40,416 bases of DNA from JAPYTY01 sp036338435 (GCA_036338435.1 JAYZCG010000010.1:1-40416), one strand, 5' to 3'; positions 31,672 to 40,416 are shown, counted from the stretch's first letter. The notes: generated from the letters alone by a model not told the origin. Numbers and translations are program-made.

Positions 31672-33660
31672 ATGTGCAATAATGGGCTCTACTTTATGAA
31701 GCGTTGTGTACCACTAGTTTGTCTTGTAGTCATGAGCGGAGGACTGATATCGGCTCAAACTGTCGATTTGCCAGGATCGTATTACCACTTCAGTGTGGCA
31801 CGCATGCACGAATTGAACGGCGAGTACCGGGATGCGATCTCAGAATTTGAACAGGCCATTACGCTAAACCCAGAAAGTGCGTCCTTGAGAGTAGAATTTG
31901 CCGAAACCTTATGGAAGGCAGGCCGAACCCGGCGTGCTGTGGAAACTTGTCAATTAGCCTCAGAGTTGGATCCTCAAAGTAGCGCACCTCACTTCTTACT
32001 TGGTCGGATCTATTCTAATTTTGGGACCGATGGACAAAACACTATGACCACCCAGGCTATTGAGGAATTCCGTCAGGCTATAGCATTGGATCCAGATCAT
32101 TTTGCAGCCCTATACGATCTTGGTCGACTCCTATTGACCCAGGAACAATACCGAGAAACTCTTCAGGTCACCGACCGTTTTATAAACCTGCGCCCGTGGA
32201 TCGTGCAGGGTTATGAGTTAAAAGCTAAGGCCCACACTCAACTTGGTGAAACCCAATTAGCAATTGAAACACTCGAAAAATCCCTAGACTACGACAACAC
32301 TTATGTTGAGAACATTAGATTCCTCGGCGAACTCTATGAACGCACAAACCAGTATGTAAAAGCACAAGAACTCTACAGTCGGGCACTTACCGACATCACG
32401 GATCCAGACATGCAGTACCGGTTAGCTATTCTTCTTATAGACCAAAACCGCCCTAGTGAAGCAGCATCACTTCTTCGAGAGCTGTCTCAACAATATCCGA
32501 GCAATATGCAAATTTATATGGCGCTTGGTCGAGCCCTCAAAAATCATAAGCACTACGCTGAAGCCGCTGAAATATTCTTAGAAGTTTTGGAGAATGACCC
32601 GAAAAATTATGGAATCAACTACCAATTAGCTGAGGTAGAAAACCTTCTGGGCAAACGCCAAGAGGCCATTGACCGCTTCCTACGTTTGCGTGAGTTGAGT
32701 GATTCACATGCACAAATCAACTCCATAGATACAAGCTTGGCGCTCATCTATCAAAGAGCGCGTCAGTTTGACGAGGCCATTGAGATTTTCCGGAGAATCA
32801 TGGCGGAAAATCCGGACGATCTTTTCACTACTATCCGACTTGTTTATGCTCTAAAAGATGCAAATCAACTTGCGGAGGCTTTGAGATTGAGCGAAAAACT
32901 GTTCGAACAGAATGCTTCCCAATCTTACGAAGAAGAACCCAACAAAATTTATCTTTTGATTGCACGAGCACAAGTACTATCTGCCGCTGATCAATTAGAA
33001 CAGTCTGCTCACTTACTCAATGAAGGCATCCAAAAGCATCACGACCCTCAAGAATTATACTTAGCATCAAGCCAACTGTATGTTGACCACAAAAGGTATC
33101 TGGAAGCAGAAGATATCATCAAGGAAGCTATTGTTCACTACCCAGAGAACGAGAGGATGCAATTTCAACTAGGAGCCATATACGAACGTCAGAAAGAATG
33201 GGTAGAGGTTGAATCCGTATTTGAGAGAATCCTAGAAAATAATCCCCAACATCCGGGAGTTCTTAACTACCTGGGCTACATGCTGGCCGATCGAGGAATT
33301 CGCTTATCACAGGCTCTCACTTACATTATCGAGGCTGTGAAGATCGAACCACACAATGGCGCTTATCTGGACAGTCTGGGGTGGGTGTACTTCAAGCTAA
33401 AGAACTATGATCAAGCCGAGGTTAACCTCCTGGAAGCGAGCCGATTGGTCGATTCAGATGCCACTATTTTTGGTCACCTTGGGGATCTCTATGATGTCCT
33501 GGGACAACATGAAAAAGCCCAAGACTACTATGAGAAATCAATCTTGTTTGCTGAAGACCCCGACGAGCGTGAGAAAGTTCAGAAAAAGCTCTCTGACGTG
33601 GAACATCGTATTGCCAGAAAAAAGTCCTTAGAAAAGTCCGTAAGAGTAACCCCGAAGTAG
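31672..33660 (+). CDS. secreted tetratricopeptide-repeat protein
   Basis: The 662-residue product begins with a signal peptide (MKRCVPLVCLVVMSGGLISA if the ATG at 31696 is used; ATG 31672 adds eight residues). TPR repeats of 34 residues fill nearly the whole rest, with motifs such as YRDAISEFEQAITLNPESA, AIEEFRQAIALDPDHFAALY and YLDSLGWVYFKLKNYDQAE. The late segment LNYLGYMLADRGI is common in bacterial periplasmic TPR proteins. It probably works as a protein-binding scaffold in the periplasm. It follows the propeller gene by ~40 bases, and ispE follows it by six. Confidence 0.9.
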   Translation: MCNNGLYFMKRCVPLVCLVVMSGGLISAQTVDLPGSYYHFSVARMHELNGEYRDAISEFEQAITLNPESASLRVEFAETLWKAGRTRRAVETCQLASELDPQSSAPHFLLGRIYSNFGTDGQNTMTTQAIEEFRQAIALDPDHFAALYDLGRLLLTQEQYRETLQVTDRFINLRPWIVQGYELKAKAHTQLGETQLAIETLEKSLDYDNTYVENIRFLGELYERTNQYVKAQELYSRALTDITDPDMQYRLAILLIDQNRPSEAASLLRELSQQYPSNMQIYMALGRALKNHKHYAEAAEIFLEVLENDPKNYGINYQLAEVENLLGKRQEAIDRFLRLRELSDSHAQINSIDTSLALIYQRARQFDEAIEIFRRIMAENPDDLFTTIRLVYALKDANQLAEALRLSEKLFEQNASQSYEEEPNKIYLLIARAQVLSAADQLEQSAHLLNEGIQKHHDPQELYLASSQLYVDHKRYLEAEDIIKEAIVHYPENERMQFQLGAIYERQKEWVEVESVFERILENNPQHPGVLNYLGYMLADRGIRLSQALTYIIEAVKIEPHNGAYLDSLGWVYFKLKNYDQAEVNLLEASRLVDSDATIFGHLGDLYDVLGQHEKAQDYYEKSILFAEDPDEREKVQKKLSDVEHRIARKKSLEKSVRVTPK

Positions 33661-33666
33661 ATTACG

Positions 33667-34596
33667 TTGACAAGACTTGCTATCCCTTCGTTTGCCAAAA
33701 TCAATTGGATTTTAAAAATCCTTGGAAAACGTCACGACGGTTACCATCAAATCAGAACAATCTATCAAACTATCAATTTGCACGACGAAGTCGTCTTTGA
33801 GACAACGCGCAATAAAAATATCCAGCTAGAAATTCGGGGCAGAGACGTTGCCCAAAGCGTAGACAATCTGCTGTATAGGGCAGCCAAACTGCTACAAAAC
33901 TATTCCGGACATCAAGCCGGTGTACGAATTAGTCTCCACAAGAAGATTCCCATTGGTGCCGGTCTGGGAGGAGGGTCCAGTAATGCTGCAATGGCACTTT
34001 TAGCTCTCAACCAACTTTGGCAGTGTCAACTTTGTAAGGACACTCTAGCCACTTTAGCTGCTCAGTTAGGCTCAGATGTGCCCTTTTTCCTGATGGGAGG
34101 ACAAGTCGCTGCAGGGGGACGAGGAGAACAATTATTGCCTCTGTCAGACATAGCAGAAAAACAGACTCTGTTACTTCTATATCCGCATTTTGAACTAGCG
34201 AGTCACACCGCATACTCCCTTGGGCAGTGGGACGATCATGCCGAATCCGACCTGTCGACAAGCGCTATATTGGATACCACAATGCACCGTCTTGTCAGGA
34301 TGCTAGACTCAAAAAAATATAATTGGTCTTTGCTGGAAAATGATTTCGAGAGAACTCTCTTCCAACACTACCCTATTCTAGTTGAAGCTAAATCAATACT
34401 TGAAAATATGGGTTGCAAAAGGGTAATGTTGTGCGGTAGTGGGTCAACTTTGTTAGGATTCGGAAACATCAAAACGTTGAAAGAAATAGCAGATAGCCTC
34501 TCACATCAAGAGATAGGAGAGGCCTTCACCTGTCAGACTCTCTCGAGAGGTCAATATCGACAGTTTCTTACCGATTCGGGTTTAGACGATGTCTAA
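33667..34596 (+). CDS. ispE: 4-diphosphocytidyl-2-C-methyl-D-erythritol kinase
   Basis: IspE is the fourth enzyme of the MEP isoprenoid pathway. The GHMP-kinase signature PIGAGLGGGSSNAAMALLAL is the ATP loop. SFAKINWILKILGKRHDGYH at the start holds the conserved K and the HDGYH motif. GSDVPFFL and VMLCGSGSTLLG are also typical. Length of 309 residues is normal. The start is TTG at 33667, six bases after the TPR stop. The end overlaps prs by eight bases. Confidence 0.95.
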   Translation: MTRLAIPSFAKINWILKILGKRHDGYHQIRTIYQTINLHDEVVFETTRNKNIQLEIRGRDVAQSVDNLLYRAAKLLQNYSGHQAGVRISLHKKIPIGAGLGGGSSNAAMALLALNQLWQCQLCKDTLATLAAQLGSDVPFFLMGGQVAAGGRGEQLLPLSDIAEKQTLLLLYPHFELASHTAYSLGQWDDHAESDLSTSAILDTTMHRLVRMLDSKKYNWSLLENDFERTLFQHYPILVEAKSILENMGCKRVMLCGSGSTLLGFGNIKTLKEIADSLSHQEIGEAFTCQTLSRGQYRQFLTDSGLDDV

Positions 34597-35524
34597 CATC
34601 AAGATTTTTGCCGGCAATGCTAATCTTCCTCTGGCAAACCAGATCTGTGACCATCTAAGTGTTCCACTGGGAAAAGTAAAATTGAACCGCTTTAGTGACG
34701 GTGAAGTGAATTTCCAGATCCTAGAAAATGTTCGAGGTACGGATGTATTCATTGTCCAGCCGACTTCTCCACCAGTGAATGAAAATATGATGGAGCTCTT
34801 AATCATGATTGATGCCTTTAAGAGGGCATCGGCCCAGCGCATCACGGCGGTGATCCCCTATTATGGATATGCTCGACAAGATCGGAAGGATCGACCGCGG
34901 GTTCCTCTATCTTCTAAGCTCGTTGGAGATCTACTAACCTCGGCAGGAGCTCAACGCCTGTTGACAATGGACCTGCATGCAGGTCAAATCCAGGGCTTCT
35001 TCAATATTCCGGTGGATCATCTGTTTGCCAGTGCTGTTCTTATGGATCAAATCTCCGAAATGGGGGTAGAGGACCTGATGGTCATCTCGCCGGATGCAGG
35101 AGGGGTAGAACGGGCCAGGGCTTATGCAAAACGCCTGGGCACCAGTCTGGCCATTATTGACAAGCGGAGGGTATCTGAAAATGAAGCCGAGGTGATGAAC
35201 ATCGTGGGAAATGTCACCGATAGAAACGTTATTATTGTAGATGATTTAATTGACACTGCCGGGACACTGATCAAAGCGACCGAGGCACTCGTAAGAGAAG
35301 GGGCCCGTCGAGTTTTCACTGCGGCAACCCACCCAGTCCTCTCAGGCCCTGCAGTAGACCGTCTCACTGGCTCGAACTTTGAAAACATTCTGGTTACCAA
35401 CACTATCCACCTGTCAGAGGAAAAATCTATTCCACAAATCAAGGTTGTTAGTGTCGCAGGATTATTGGGTGAAGCCATCAAATCAATCCACGAAGAAACC
35501 TCTGTCAGCAAACTATTTATCTAA
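34589..35524 (+). CDS. prs: ribose-phosphate pyrophosphokinase
   Basis: It makes PRPP from ribose 5-phosphate and ATP for nucleotide, His, Trp and NAD synthesis. The 311-residue class I enzyme has RFSDGEVNFQILENVRGTDV, YYGYARQDRKDRPR (ATP site), TMDLHAGQIQGFFNIPVDHL (metal site) and the PRPP loop VIIVDDLIDTAGTL. Regulatory-type features appear conserved. It overlaps ispE and precedes rplY, the common ispE-prs-rplY-pth order. Confidence 0.97.
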   Translation: MSNIKIFAGNANLPLANQICDHLSVPLGKVKLNRFSDGEVNFQILENVRGTDVFIVQPTSPPVNENMMELLIMIDAFKRASAQRITAVIPYYGYARQDRKDRPRVPLSSKLVGDLLTSAGAQRLLTMDLHAGQIQGFFNIPVDHLFASAVLMDQISEMGVEDLMVISPDAGGVERARAYAKRLGTSLAIIDKRRVSENEAEVMNIVGNVTDRNVIIVDDLIDTAGTLIKATEALVREGARRVFTAATHPVLSGPAVDRLTGSNFENILVTNTIHLSEEKSIPQIKVVSVAGLLGEAIKSIHEETSVSKLFI

Positions 35525-35568
35525 ATACACAAGGCCGAGATCCCCACTTCACCAAACACACCAAAACA

Positions 35569-35598
35569 TTGTGCAAATTGAGGATAAAAGGTTAGAAT
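35569..35598 (+). promoter_or_regulatory. weak candidate promoter for rplY
   Basis: TTGTGC (35569-35574, 3 of 6) is 18 bases from TAGAAT (35593-35598, 5 of 6), ahead of rplY. The match is poor at -35. The gene may simply be read from the prs transcript. Confidence 0.22.
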
Positions 35599-35632
35599 GC
35601 AACTTTTGGTTTCCTAGGTTGGAGTGTGAGAT

Positions 35633-36310
35633 ATGGCCCAAATAACAGTTCATGCTGAGGCGAGGAAAGAACTAGGGAAAGGTGCGAACCGCCGTTTGCG
35701 TGCGCAAGGCAAACTTCCAGCAGTGGTCTATGGCCATGGGATAGAGTCTTCAGCAATAAGTCTAACAATTCGGGACGTCGATCTCATTCTTCGTTCTGAA
35801 ACTGGGCACAACACCATTTTTGAGCTCCACTTTGGCAAGCAGTCTGACAACGTGATCATCAAAGATTACCAATTGGATCCCATTAAAGGCACCCTTGTGC
35901 ATGCTGACTTACAAACCGTTGCCATGGATAAACGGATGACCTTTGCTGTTCCGGTTCACATTGAAGGAACCCCAGCAGGGGTGATAGCCGGGGGCGTACT
36001 GGATTTGGTTTTACGGGAGATTGAGCTAGAATGCCTCCCAGCCGACCTACCTGACAACATAGTAATTGATGTAACTGACCTTGAGATTGGTGATGCTGTC
36101 AGAGTAAATATCCTAGATATTGACAGCTCGAAAATCGACCTTGTGTCTGATCCAGAACTTGTCATTCTTACTGTTGTGCCACCTCATGTAGAGAAGGAAC
36201 CTGAAGAGGTCGTACTCGAAGATGATGAAGATATAGAAGAGGGCGAGGGCACCGACGAAACACCTCAAGACAAGGACGAAGAGGACGCGACCAAGGAAGA
36301 AGAGGAGTAA
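35633..36310 (+). CDS. rplY: 50S ribosomal protein L25 / general stress protein Ctc
   Basis: This is the two-domain TL5/CTC form, which binds 5S rRNA. The N-terminal domain (residues ~5-95) has ARKELGKGANRRLRAQGKLP and VVYGHGIE. The C-terminal domain (~96-185) ends with VSDPELVILTVVPP. The last ~40 residues are almost entirely Glu, Asp and Thr, an acidic tail often seen in this family. Length is 225 residues. The ATG at 35633 matches the conserved start. pth follows seven bases later. Confidence 0.95.
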   Translation: MAQITVHAEARKELGKGANRRLRAQGKLPAVVYGHGIESSAISLTIRDVDLILRSETGHNTIFELHFGKQSDNVIIKDYQLDPIKGTLVHADLQTVAMDKRMTFAVPVHIEGTPAGVIAGGVLDLVLREIELECLPADLPDNIVIDVTDLEIGDAVRVNILDIDSSKIDLVSDPELVILTVVPPHVEKEPEEVVLEDDEDIEEGEGTDETPQDKDEEDATKEEEE

Positions 36311-36317
36311 AACTCAC

Positions 36318-36878
36318 GTGTACTTGGTCACCGGGCTCGGCAATCCAGGCCGCTCTTACACAAGAACTCGGCATAATGTCGGCTTTATGTTAGTCGACTG
36401 GATGGCAAAAGAAGCGGGGAAAAAATTTGAGCCACTCGGAAATTATGCTCTCACCTGCACGACGGAACGGATCAATAAGACAGTTATTCTAGCCAAGCCT
36501 CAGACTTATATGAATGCCAGTGGTTCTGCCACCCGCCAACTTGTCGATCATTACAGAGTGGATCTGTCAAAAACTCTAATCATCTATGATGATATGGCTC
36601 TTCCTCTGGGTACTATTCGAATCAGGCGCTCAGGGGGATCGAGCGGACAAAAGGGTATGCAATCGATTATTGAAGCTCTTGGCACTAAAGATCTGACTCG
36701 CTTACGAATTGGTATTCTGCCAGATGAAGAACTGCTTGGTGATTTTTCTGAATATGTTTTGGCCCGTTTCGATAGAAAAGAACGTTCTGTTCTCACGGAA
36801 GTAATAGACCGTTCAATTTCCGCAATCGATACTGTCTTGTCCGATGGGATTGATCGCGCAATGTCTTTGTACAACTGA
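36318..36878 (+). CDS. pth: peptidyl-tRNA hydrolase
   Basis: Pth frees tRNAs from dropped peptidyl-tRNA. The N-terminus VTGLGNPGRSYTRTRHNVGF contains the catalytic histidine (RHNVGF). The KPQTYMNASG and YDDMALPLGTIRIRR segments hold the substrate-binding asparagine and aspartate. The usual GGHNG segment is here GSSGQKGMQSI, a known variant. Length of 186 residues is normal. The start is GTG at 36318, since the conserved VTGLGNPG begins three residues later. It lies seven bases after rplY. Confidence 0.95.
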   Translation: MYLVTGLGNPGRSYTRTRHNVGFMLVDWMAKEAGKKFEPLGNYALTCTTERINKTVILAKPQTYMNASGSATRQLVDHYRVDLSKTLIIYDDMALPLGTIRIRRSGGSSGQKGMQSIIEALGTKDLTRLRIGILPDEELLGDFSEYVLARFDRKERSVLTEVIDRSISAIDTVLSDGIDRAMSLYN

Positions 36879-36990
36879 GCTAGCCAAAATTATGTAACAT
36901 TATTTCCAGGAACATAGCCACTATCAGGATATACACACAACGATAGTTAAAGCCTGGAGAACTACCCAAAATAAAAAAAGGTGAACAAGT

Positions 36991-38988
36991 ATGAGTTCTT
37001 ACTTTAATTTTTTCCCAGCAGTTGGATTACTTGGGCTCGTTTGTGCCGGCCTCATATATCTTGGCATCAAAAAAATTGTCGTGACTGACCACAAAATGGC
37101 AGAACTCGCGGATGCCATTCACGACGGAGCAATGGTTTTTCTGCGCCGTGAGTACAGCATCTTATTTGCCTTTATTCTTCTCGTTTTTGTCTTTCTGAAT
37201 CTAGCTATCTCTACCTGGACGGGCATTGCCTTTTTATGCGGCGCCCTGAGTTCTATGGTAGCTGGGTTTTTTGGATTAAAAGCAGCGACGCGCTCCAACG
37301 TCCGCACCACACAGGCCGCACGGGACTCTGGCATTGAACTTGCCCTGCATATTGCGTTTTCGGGAGGAGCTGTTATGGGGCTTTCAGTTGCCAGTCTTGG
37401 GTTGATAGGACTCACAGGAACCTACCTGCTCTACCAATACGACATCATCTCCGTCAGTGACATAAGCGGATTCGCCATGGGAGCTAGTTCGATTGCCCTT
37501 TTCGCTAGAGTCGGAGGGGGCATCTTCACAAAAACTGCTGACATGGGAGCTGACTTGGTTGGAAAAGTGGAAGCGGGTATCCCAGAAGATGATCCAAGAA
37601 ATCCAGCGGTTATTGCCGACAACGTTGGAGATTGTGTCGGCGACACTGCCGGTATGGGAGCTGATATTTTCGAAAGTTATGTGGGTTCCGTTATTGCTAC
37701 AATCGCTATCGCTGCGACAGGGGCTTCCAAAGTCTTGAACATCAATCTGGAAAATCGAGAACTGTATATGCTACTTCCCTTGGGCATCATCGTCATTGGT
37801 CTTCTATCCTCTTTGATTGGCGTTGCATCCATAAGATTATTGAGAAACCTTGGCCCTGCATCAGCTCTACGCTACTCCACCTATATTAGTGCTATTCTTC
37901 TACTGATAGGGAGTTTCCTGATTATCAACGCAATAGAGCTGGAAATAGGAATATTCTTTGCTATTCTGATGGGCACTATTGCCGGTGTCATTATTGGACT
38001 TTTGACAGAATGGTACACATCCGGTAGCCCCATCAAACGCATTGCAGAAAATTCCAAAACAGGGGTAGCCACAAATATCATTGCTGGATTAGCAGTCGGG
38101 ATGCAATCAACGGTTTTGCCCATCCTAACTCTATGTGGAGCCATTCTCATCTCCTATAACTATGCCGGCCTGTACGGAATTGGGATCGCGGCTGTTAGCA
38201 TGCTAGCAACTGTGGGAATTACCATGTCCGTCGACGCCTACGGACCCATTGCCGACAACGCTGGCGGTATTTCAGAGATGAGTGGACTAGGACCTGAAGT
38301 TCGCAAAATCACGGACAGTCTAGATTCACTTGGCAATACCACAGCTGCCATGGGAAAAGGCTTTGCCATCGGCTCAGCTGCACTAACGGCACTAGCACTT
38401 TTTTCCGCTTATACTCGAACAGTGGGACTCTCCTCACTAGACCTACTGAATCCGACCGTAGTAGTTGGGTTTTTCATAGGAGGTGCCCTACCTTTTTTCA
38501 TCGCGGATCTAACAATGTCATCGGTGGGGAGAGCAGCTTTCCAGATGGTGGAGGAAGTACGTCGACAGTTCCGTGAAATTCCAGGCTTGATGGAGGGAAC
38601 AGCGAAACCCGACAGTGCCCGATGTGTTGATATTTCTACCCGAGCAGCTCTCAAAGAAATGATCCTGCCAGGCTTGGTAGCGATCGTATCCCCAGTCGCT
38701 ATGGGGGCTCTACTGGGCGCTTCGGCCCTAGGTGGAATGCTTGCTGGAGCAACCCTCTCAGGGGTTCTACTGGCATTGTTCATGTCCAATGCTGGAGGTG
38801 CCTGGGACAATGCTAAAAAATACATTGAAGCTGGGTTTCTGGGTGGAAAAGGATCAGATCCCCACAAGGCTTCAGTCGTAGGTGATACCGTTGGTGATCC
38901 GTTTAAGGACACGAGCGGCCCATCCATGAATATTCTGATCAAATTGATGTCTATCGTTTCCTTGGTAATTGCCCCCCTGCTCAAGTAG
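36991..38988 (+). CDS. hppA: membrane-bound ion-pumping pyrophosphatase (K+-dependent type)
   Basis: It splits pyrophosphate and pumps H+ or Na+ across the membrane. The 665 residues form about 16 hydrophobic helices. Substrate-binding motifs are present: ADLVGKVEAGIPEDDPRNPA, DNVGDCVGDTAGMGADIFES, and near the end GDTVGDPFKDTSGPS. In the helix after EMSGLG the run GNTTAAMGKGFAIGSAAL has Ala and Gly where K+-independent enzymes have Lys and Thr, so K+ dependence is likely. Pumped ion cannot be decided from sequence alone. It lies 112 bases after pth, with AAAAAAGGTG as ribosome site. Confidence 0.96.
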   Translation: MSSYFNFFPAVGLLGLVCAGLIYLGIKKIVVTDHKMAELADAIHDGAMVFLRREYSILFAFILLVFVFLNLAISTWTGIAFLCGALSSMVAGFFGLKAATRSNVRTTQAARDSGIELALHIAFSGGAVMGLSVASLGLIGLTGTYLLYQYDIISVSDISGFAMGASSIALFARVGGGIFTKTADMGADLVGKVEAGIPEDDPRNPAVIADNVGDCVGDTAGMGADIFESYVGSVIATIAIAATGASKVLNINLENRELYMLLPLGIIVIGLLSSLIGVASIRLLRNLGPASALRYSTYISAILLLIGSFLIINAIELEIGIFFAILMGTIAGVIIGLLTEWYTSGSPIKRIAENSKTGVATNIIAGLAVGMQSTVLPILTLCGAILISYNYAGLYGIGIAAVSMLATVGITMSVDAYGPIADNAGGISEMSGLGPEVRKITDSLDSLGNTTAAMGKGFAIGSAALTALALFSAYTRTVGLSSLDLLNPTVVVGFFIGGALPFFIADLTMSSVGRAAFQMVEEVRRQFREIPGLMEGTAKPDSARCVDISTRAALKEMILPGLVAIVSPVAMGALLGASALGGMLAGATLSGVLLALFMSNAGGAWDNAKKYIEAGFLGGKGSDPHKASVVGDTVGDPFKDTSGPSMNILIKLMSIVSLVIAPLLK

Positions 38989-39026
38989 GAGATAGACGAA
39001 AGAACTCGTTCCTATAAGGAGTAGTA

Positions 39027-39035
39027 TGCTAGAAT
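39027..39035 (+). promoter_or_regulatory. possible extended -10 promoter for rpsF-rpsR-rplI
   Basis: TGCTAGAAT is an extended -10 (hexamer 5 of 6) in the 123-base gap after hppA. It would leave a leader of about 70 bases ahead of rpsF. No good -35 is visible. The rest of the gap holds a small palindrome (GAATGCATTC) and AAAGGA ahead of the ATG. Confidence 0.35.
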
Positions 39036-39111
39036 GCATTCTCTTTGCAGTAGCGGGGTGATGCTTTCGTAGTTAGGTTCCATGGCATTGTTTACGTGAG
39101 TAAAGGACAAC

Positions 39112-39519
39112 ATGAGCATGAGAAAATATGAGGTTGCAGTAGTGCTGGCCCCTACCCTAACAGAGGAGGAAGTGGATCAGTCTATTGAAACATTTCAGGA
39201 AATTGCTAAAGAAAAAGAAGCACAGGTAGCCAATGTGGACAATTGGGGGAAGCGCAATCTCGCCTATCCAATCAACAAACATACTGAAGGGATTTACGTC
39301 ATTCTCACTCTGGAAGAATCCAATGCTGAATCTGTGGCGGAACTAGAGAGAAGGTTTAAGATGACAGAATCAGTTATTCGCTTCTTAACCATACGAGTAG
39401 ATTTGAATCTAAAACGAGCAGAGAAAATTAAATCTAGACGCGATAGCAAAAAAAGGCTCAACACTTTATCTGAAGATAACAATGAGACTCAGACTGTGTC
39501 AGTGGCAGTAGAGGACTAG
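39112..39519 (+). CDS. rpsF: 30S ribosomal protein S6
   Basis: S6 pairs with S18 on the 30S platform. The core (residues ~1-97) is standard: KYEVAVVLAPTLTEEEVDQS, VDNWGKRNLAYPINKHTEG and FKMTESVIRFLTIRVD. A further ~35 residues form a basic then acidic tail (KRAEKIKSRRDSKKRL, then EDNNETQT), longer than E. coli-like short versions without modification sites. Three bases separate it from rpsR, giving the usual rpsF-rpsR-rplI operon. Confidence 0.96.
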   Translation: MSMRKYEVAVVLAPTLTEEEVDQSIETFQEIAKEKEAQVANVDNWGKRNLAYPINKHTEGIYVILTLEESNAESVAELERRFKMTESVIRFLTIRVDLNLKRAEKIKSRRDSKKRLNTLSEDNNETQTVSVAVED

Positions 39520-39522
39520 GGC

Positions 39523-39735
39523 ATGGCAAAACGCAGGCGGTACTGTAAATTTTGTTCGGACAAGGTTGATTACATAGACTACAAAGACGTAAGGACCTTG
39601 TCTACCTACGTGCCCGAAGGTTCTAAGATGACTCCCCGCCGGATTTCCGGCGTGTGTAGTATCCATCAGAAAAAATTGTCGCGGGCTATTAAGCAAGCTA
39701 GGCATTTGGCACTGCTCTCTTACATACCAAGTTAG
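39523..39735 (+). CDS. rpsR: 30S ribosomal protein S18
   Basis: The 70-residue product starts MAKRRRYCKFC, a cysteine-containing N-terminus, then VDYIDYKDVRTLSTYVPE, TPRRISGVCSIHQKKLSRAI and KQARHLALLSYI. These are the standard S18 blocks. C8, C11 and C46-like positions suggest a zinc-type C+ form, but the last ligand set is incomplete, so I do not press this. It sits between rpsF and rplI. Confidence 0.95.
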   Translation: MAKRRRYCKFCSDKVDYIDYKDVRTLSTYVPEGSKMTPRRISGVCSIHQKKLSRAIKQARHLALLSYIPS

Positions 39736-39780
39736 CCTGCCTTTAACTATCTGAGTCTTAGTTTCAATGAGGTCGATATT

Positions 39781-40416
39781 ATGGAAGTCATTTTGGTCGA
39801 TGACGTCTTTGAATTGGGCAAGCGCGGCGAAGTCGTTCGGGTTGCCGATGGTTACGGACGTAACTATTTAATTCCTAAGAAACTCGCCATACCATCAACG
39901 CCAGGAAATCTCAAAACCATTGAAGCACAACGCCTGTCCATGGCTAAAAAAGAGGCAATTTACCAGGAAGAAGCTGAATTGCTAGCCCAAGAGCTAAATA
40001 AACTGCATGTGGTTGTTAGTCGTAAGTCTGGAGATGCAGGGACCCTATTTGGGTCGGTTACCACCAAGGATATTGCCAGCCTTCTTGCAAGCACTGGCAT
40101 CCAGCTGGATCGAAGAAAAATTATTCTGGCGCAGCCACTCAAAAGTATTGGTAATTATAGAATTCAGATACGTCCTCATAGTACCGTTTCCGCTGAACTT
40201 TTACTTTCCGTCTTAATTGAAAGTGGTAAGCCCGTTGCACGCGTCAAGACAAAAGATGCAGAAAGTGATTCAATCATCGCTGATTTGGATGCACTGTTGC
40301 GTGAAGCAGAGCAGGAAGCTGCAGCCGAGACCGAAGAACCCCCAGTACCTGCTGAGACAGCAGAGCAGGAAGCTGCAGCCGAGACCGATGAACCCCCAGT
40401 ACCTGCTGAGACAGCA
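39781..40416 (+). CDS. rplI: 50S ribosomal protein L9, 3' end beyond window
   Basis: Open from ATG at 39781 to the window end without a stop. Residues 1-50 show the L9 N-domain (EVILVDDVFELGKRGEVVRV, ADGYGRNYLIPKKLA). A connecting helix and the C-domain follow (GTLFGSVTTKDIASLL, LKSIGNYRIQIRPHS). Normal L9 ends near residue 150. Here the frame continues for at least another 60 residues into an acidic, Ala/Glu/Pro-rich tail built of an 18-residue repeat. The end is missing, so total length is unknown. Confidence 0.95.
   Translation, partial: MEVILVDDVFELGKRGEVVRVADGYGRNYLIPKKLAIPSTPGNLKTIEAQRLSMAKKEAIYQEEAELLAQELNKLHVVVSRKSGDAGTLFGSVTTKDIASLLASTGIQLDRRKIILAQPLKSIGNYRIQIRPHSTVSAELLLSVLIESGKPVARVKTKDAESDSIIADLDALLREAEQEAAAETEEPPVPAETAEQEAAAETDEPPVPAETA
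40306..40416 (+). repeat. 54-bp tandem repeat in the rplI tail
   Basis: Unit 1 (40306-40359) and unit 2 (40360-40413) differ at one base, changing one Glu to Asp. A third unit starts at 40414 and leaves the window. Each encodes AEQEAAAETEEPPVPAET. The near identity means a recent duplication, and copy number may vary between strains. Confidence 0.9.

Overview
The window looks like a chromosomal housekeeping segment of a Gram-negative (diderm) bacterium, most likely an acidobacterium or a relative. The signs are a secreted von Willebrand factor A protein of the type first named in Acidobacteria, a TonB-family protein with a proline/glycine-rich linker, LspA and LolA for outer-membrane lipoproteins, and a large secreted TPR protein. 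Base composition is moderate for GC by eye. TTG and GTG starts are frequent. The assignment is inference; no rRNA is present. I see no CRISPR array, prophage, transposon or integration site.

Left part (1-8110): a secreted amidohydrolase gene broken by an in-frame TAA; an M23 peptidase; then a minus-strand block of a VWA protein with an overlapping 68-aa coiled-coil gene, a DUF1189 membrane protein, a C4 zinc-ribbon/coiled-coil protein, a CAU-anticodon tRNA, and rpoD with a clear terminator.

Plus-strand block (8290-15442): a near-perfect sigma-70 promoter drives rplU-rpmA-obg-nadD-(tiny ORF)-rsfS, then rlmH, a DksA/TraR zinc-finger protein, a CNNM/CBS transporter-like protein, a stand-alone glutamate formimidoyltransferase and trmL. 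These are mainly ribosome assembly, NAD synthesis and RNA modification genes. queE faces trmL.

Middle (16100-28400): a membrane-anchored coiled-coil protein; nth, an unlisted-size 54-aa membrane ORF and thiD tightly coupled; a YtxH/DUF948-like pair; then on the minus strand fabH, lolA, lspA, ileS, a TonB protein, a DUF2064 glycosyltransferase-like gene and an HNH endonuclease.

Right part (28485-40416): a DUF721/DciA-like gene, a secreted beta-propeller protein ending in four copies of a ~110-aa module, a secreted TPR protein, then ispE-prs-rplY-pth-hppA-rpsF-rpsR-rplI. rplI runs off the window end inside a 54-bp tandem repeat.

No complete new multi-gene system is evident. The best leads are small: the in-frame stop at 1487, the 54-aa ORF between nth and thiD, a minus-strand ORF before nth, the VWA/coiled-coil pair, the four-module propeller protein, and low-complexity tails on L21 and L9.
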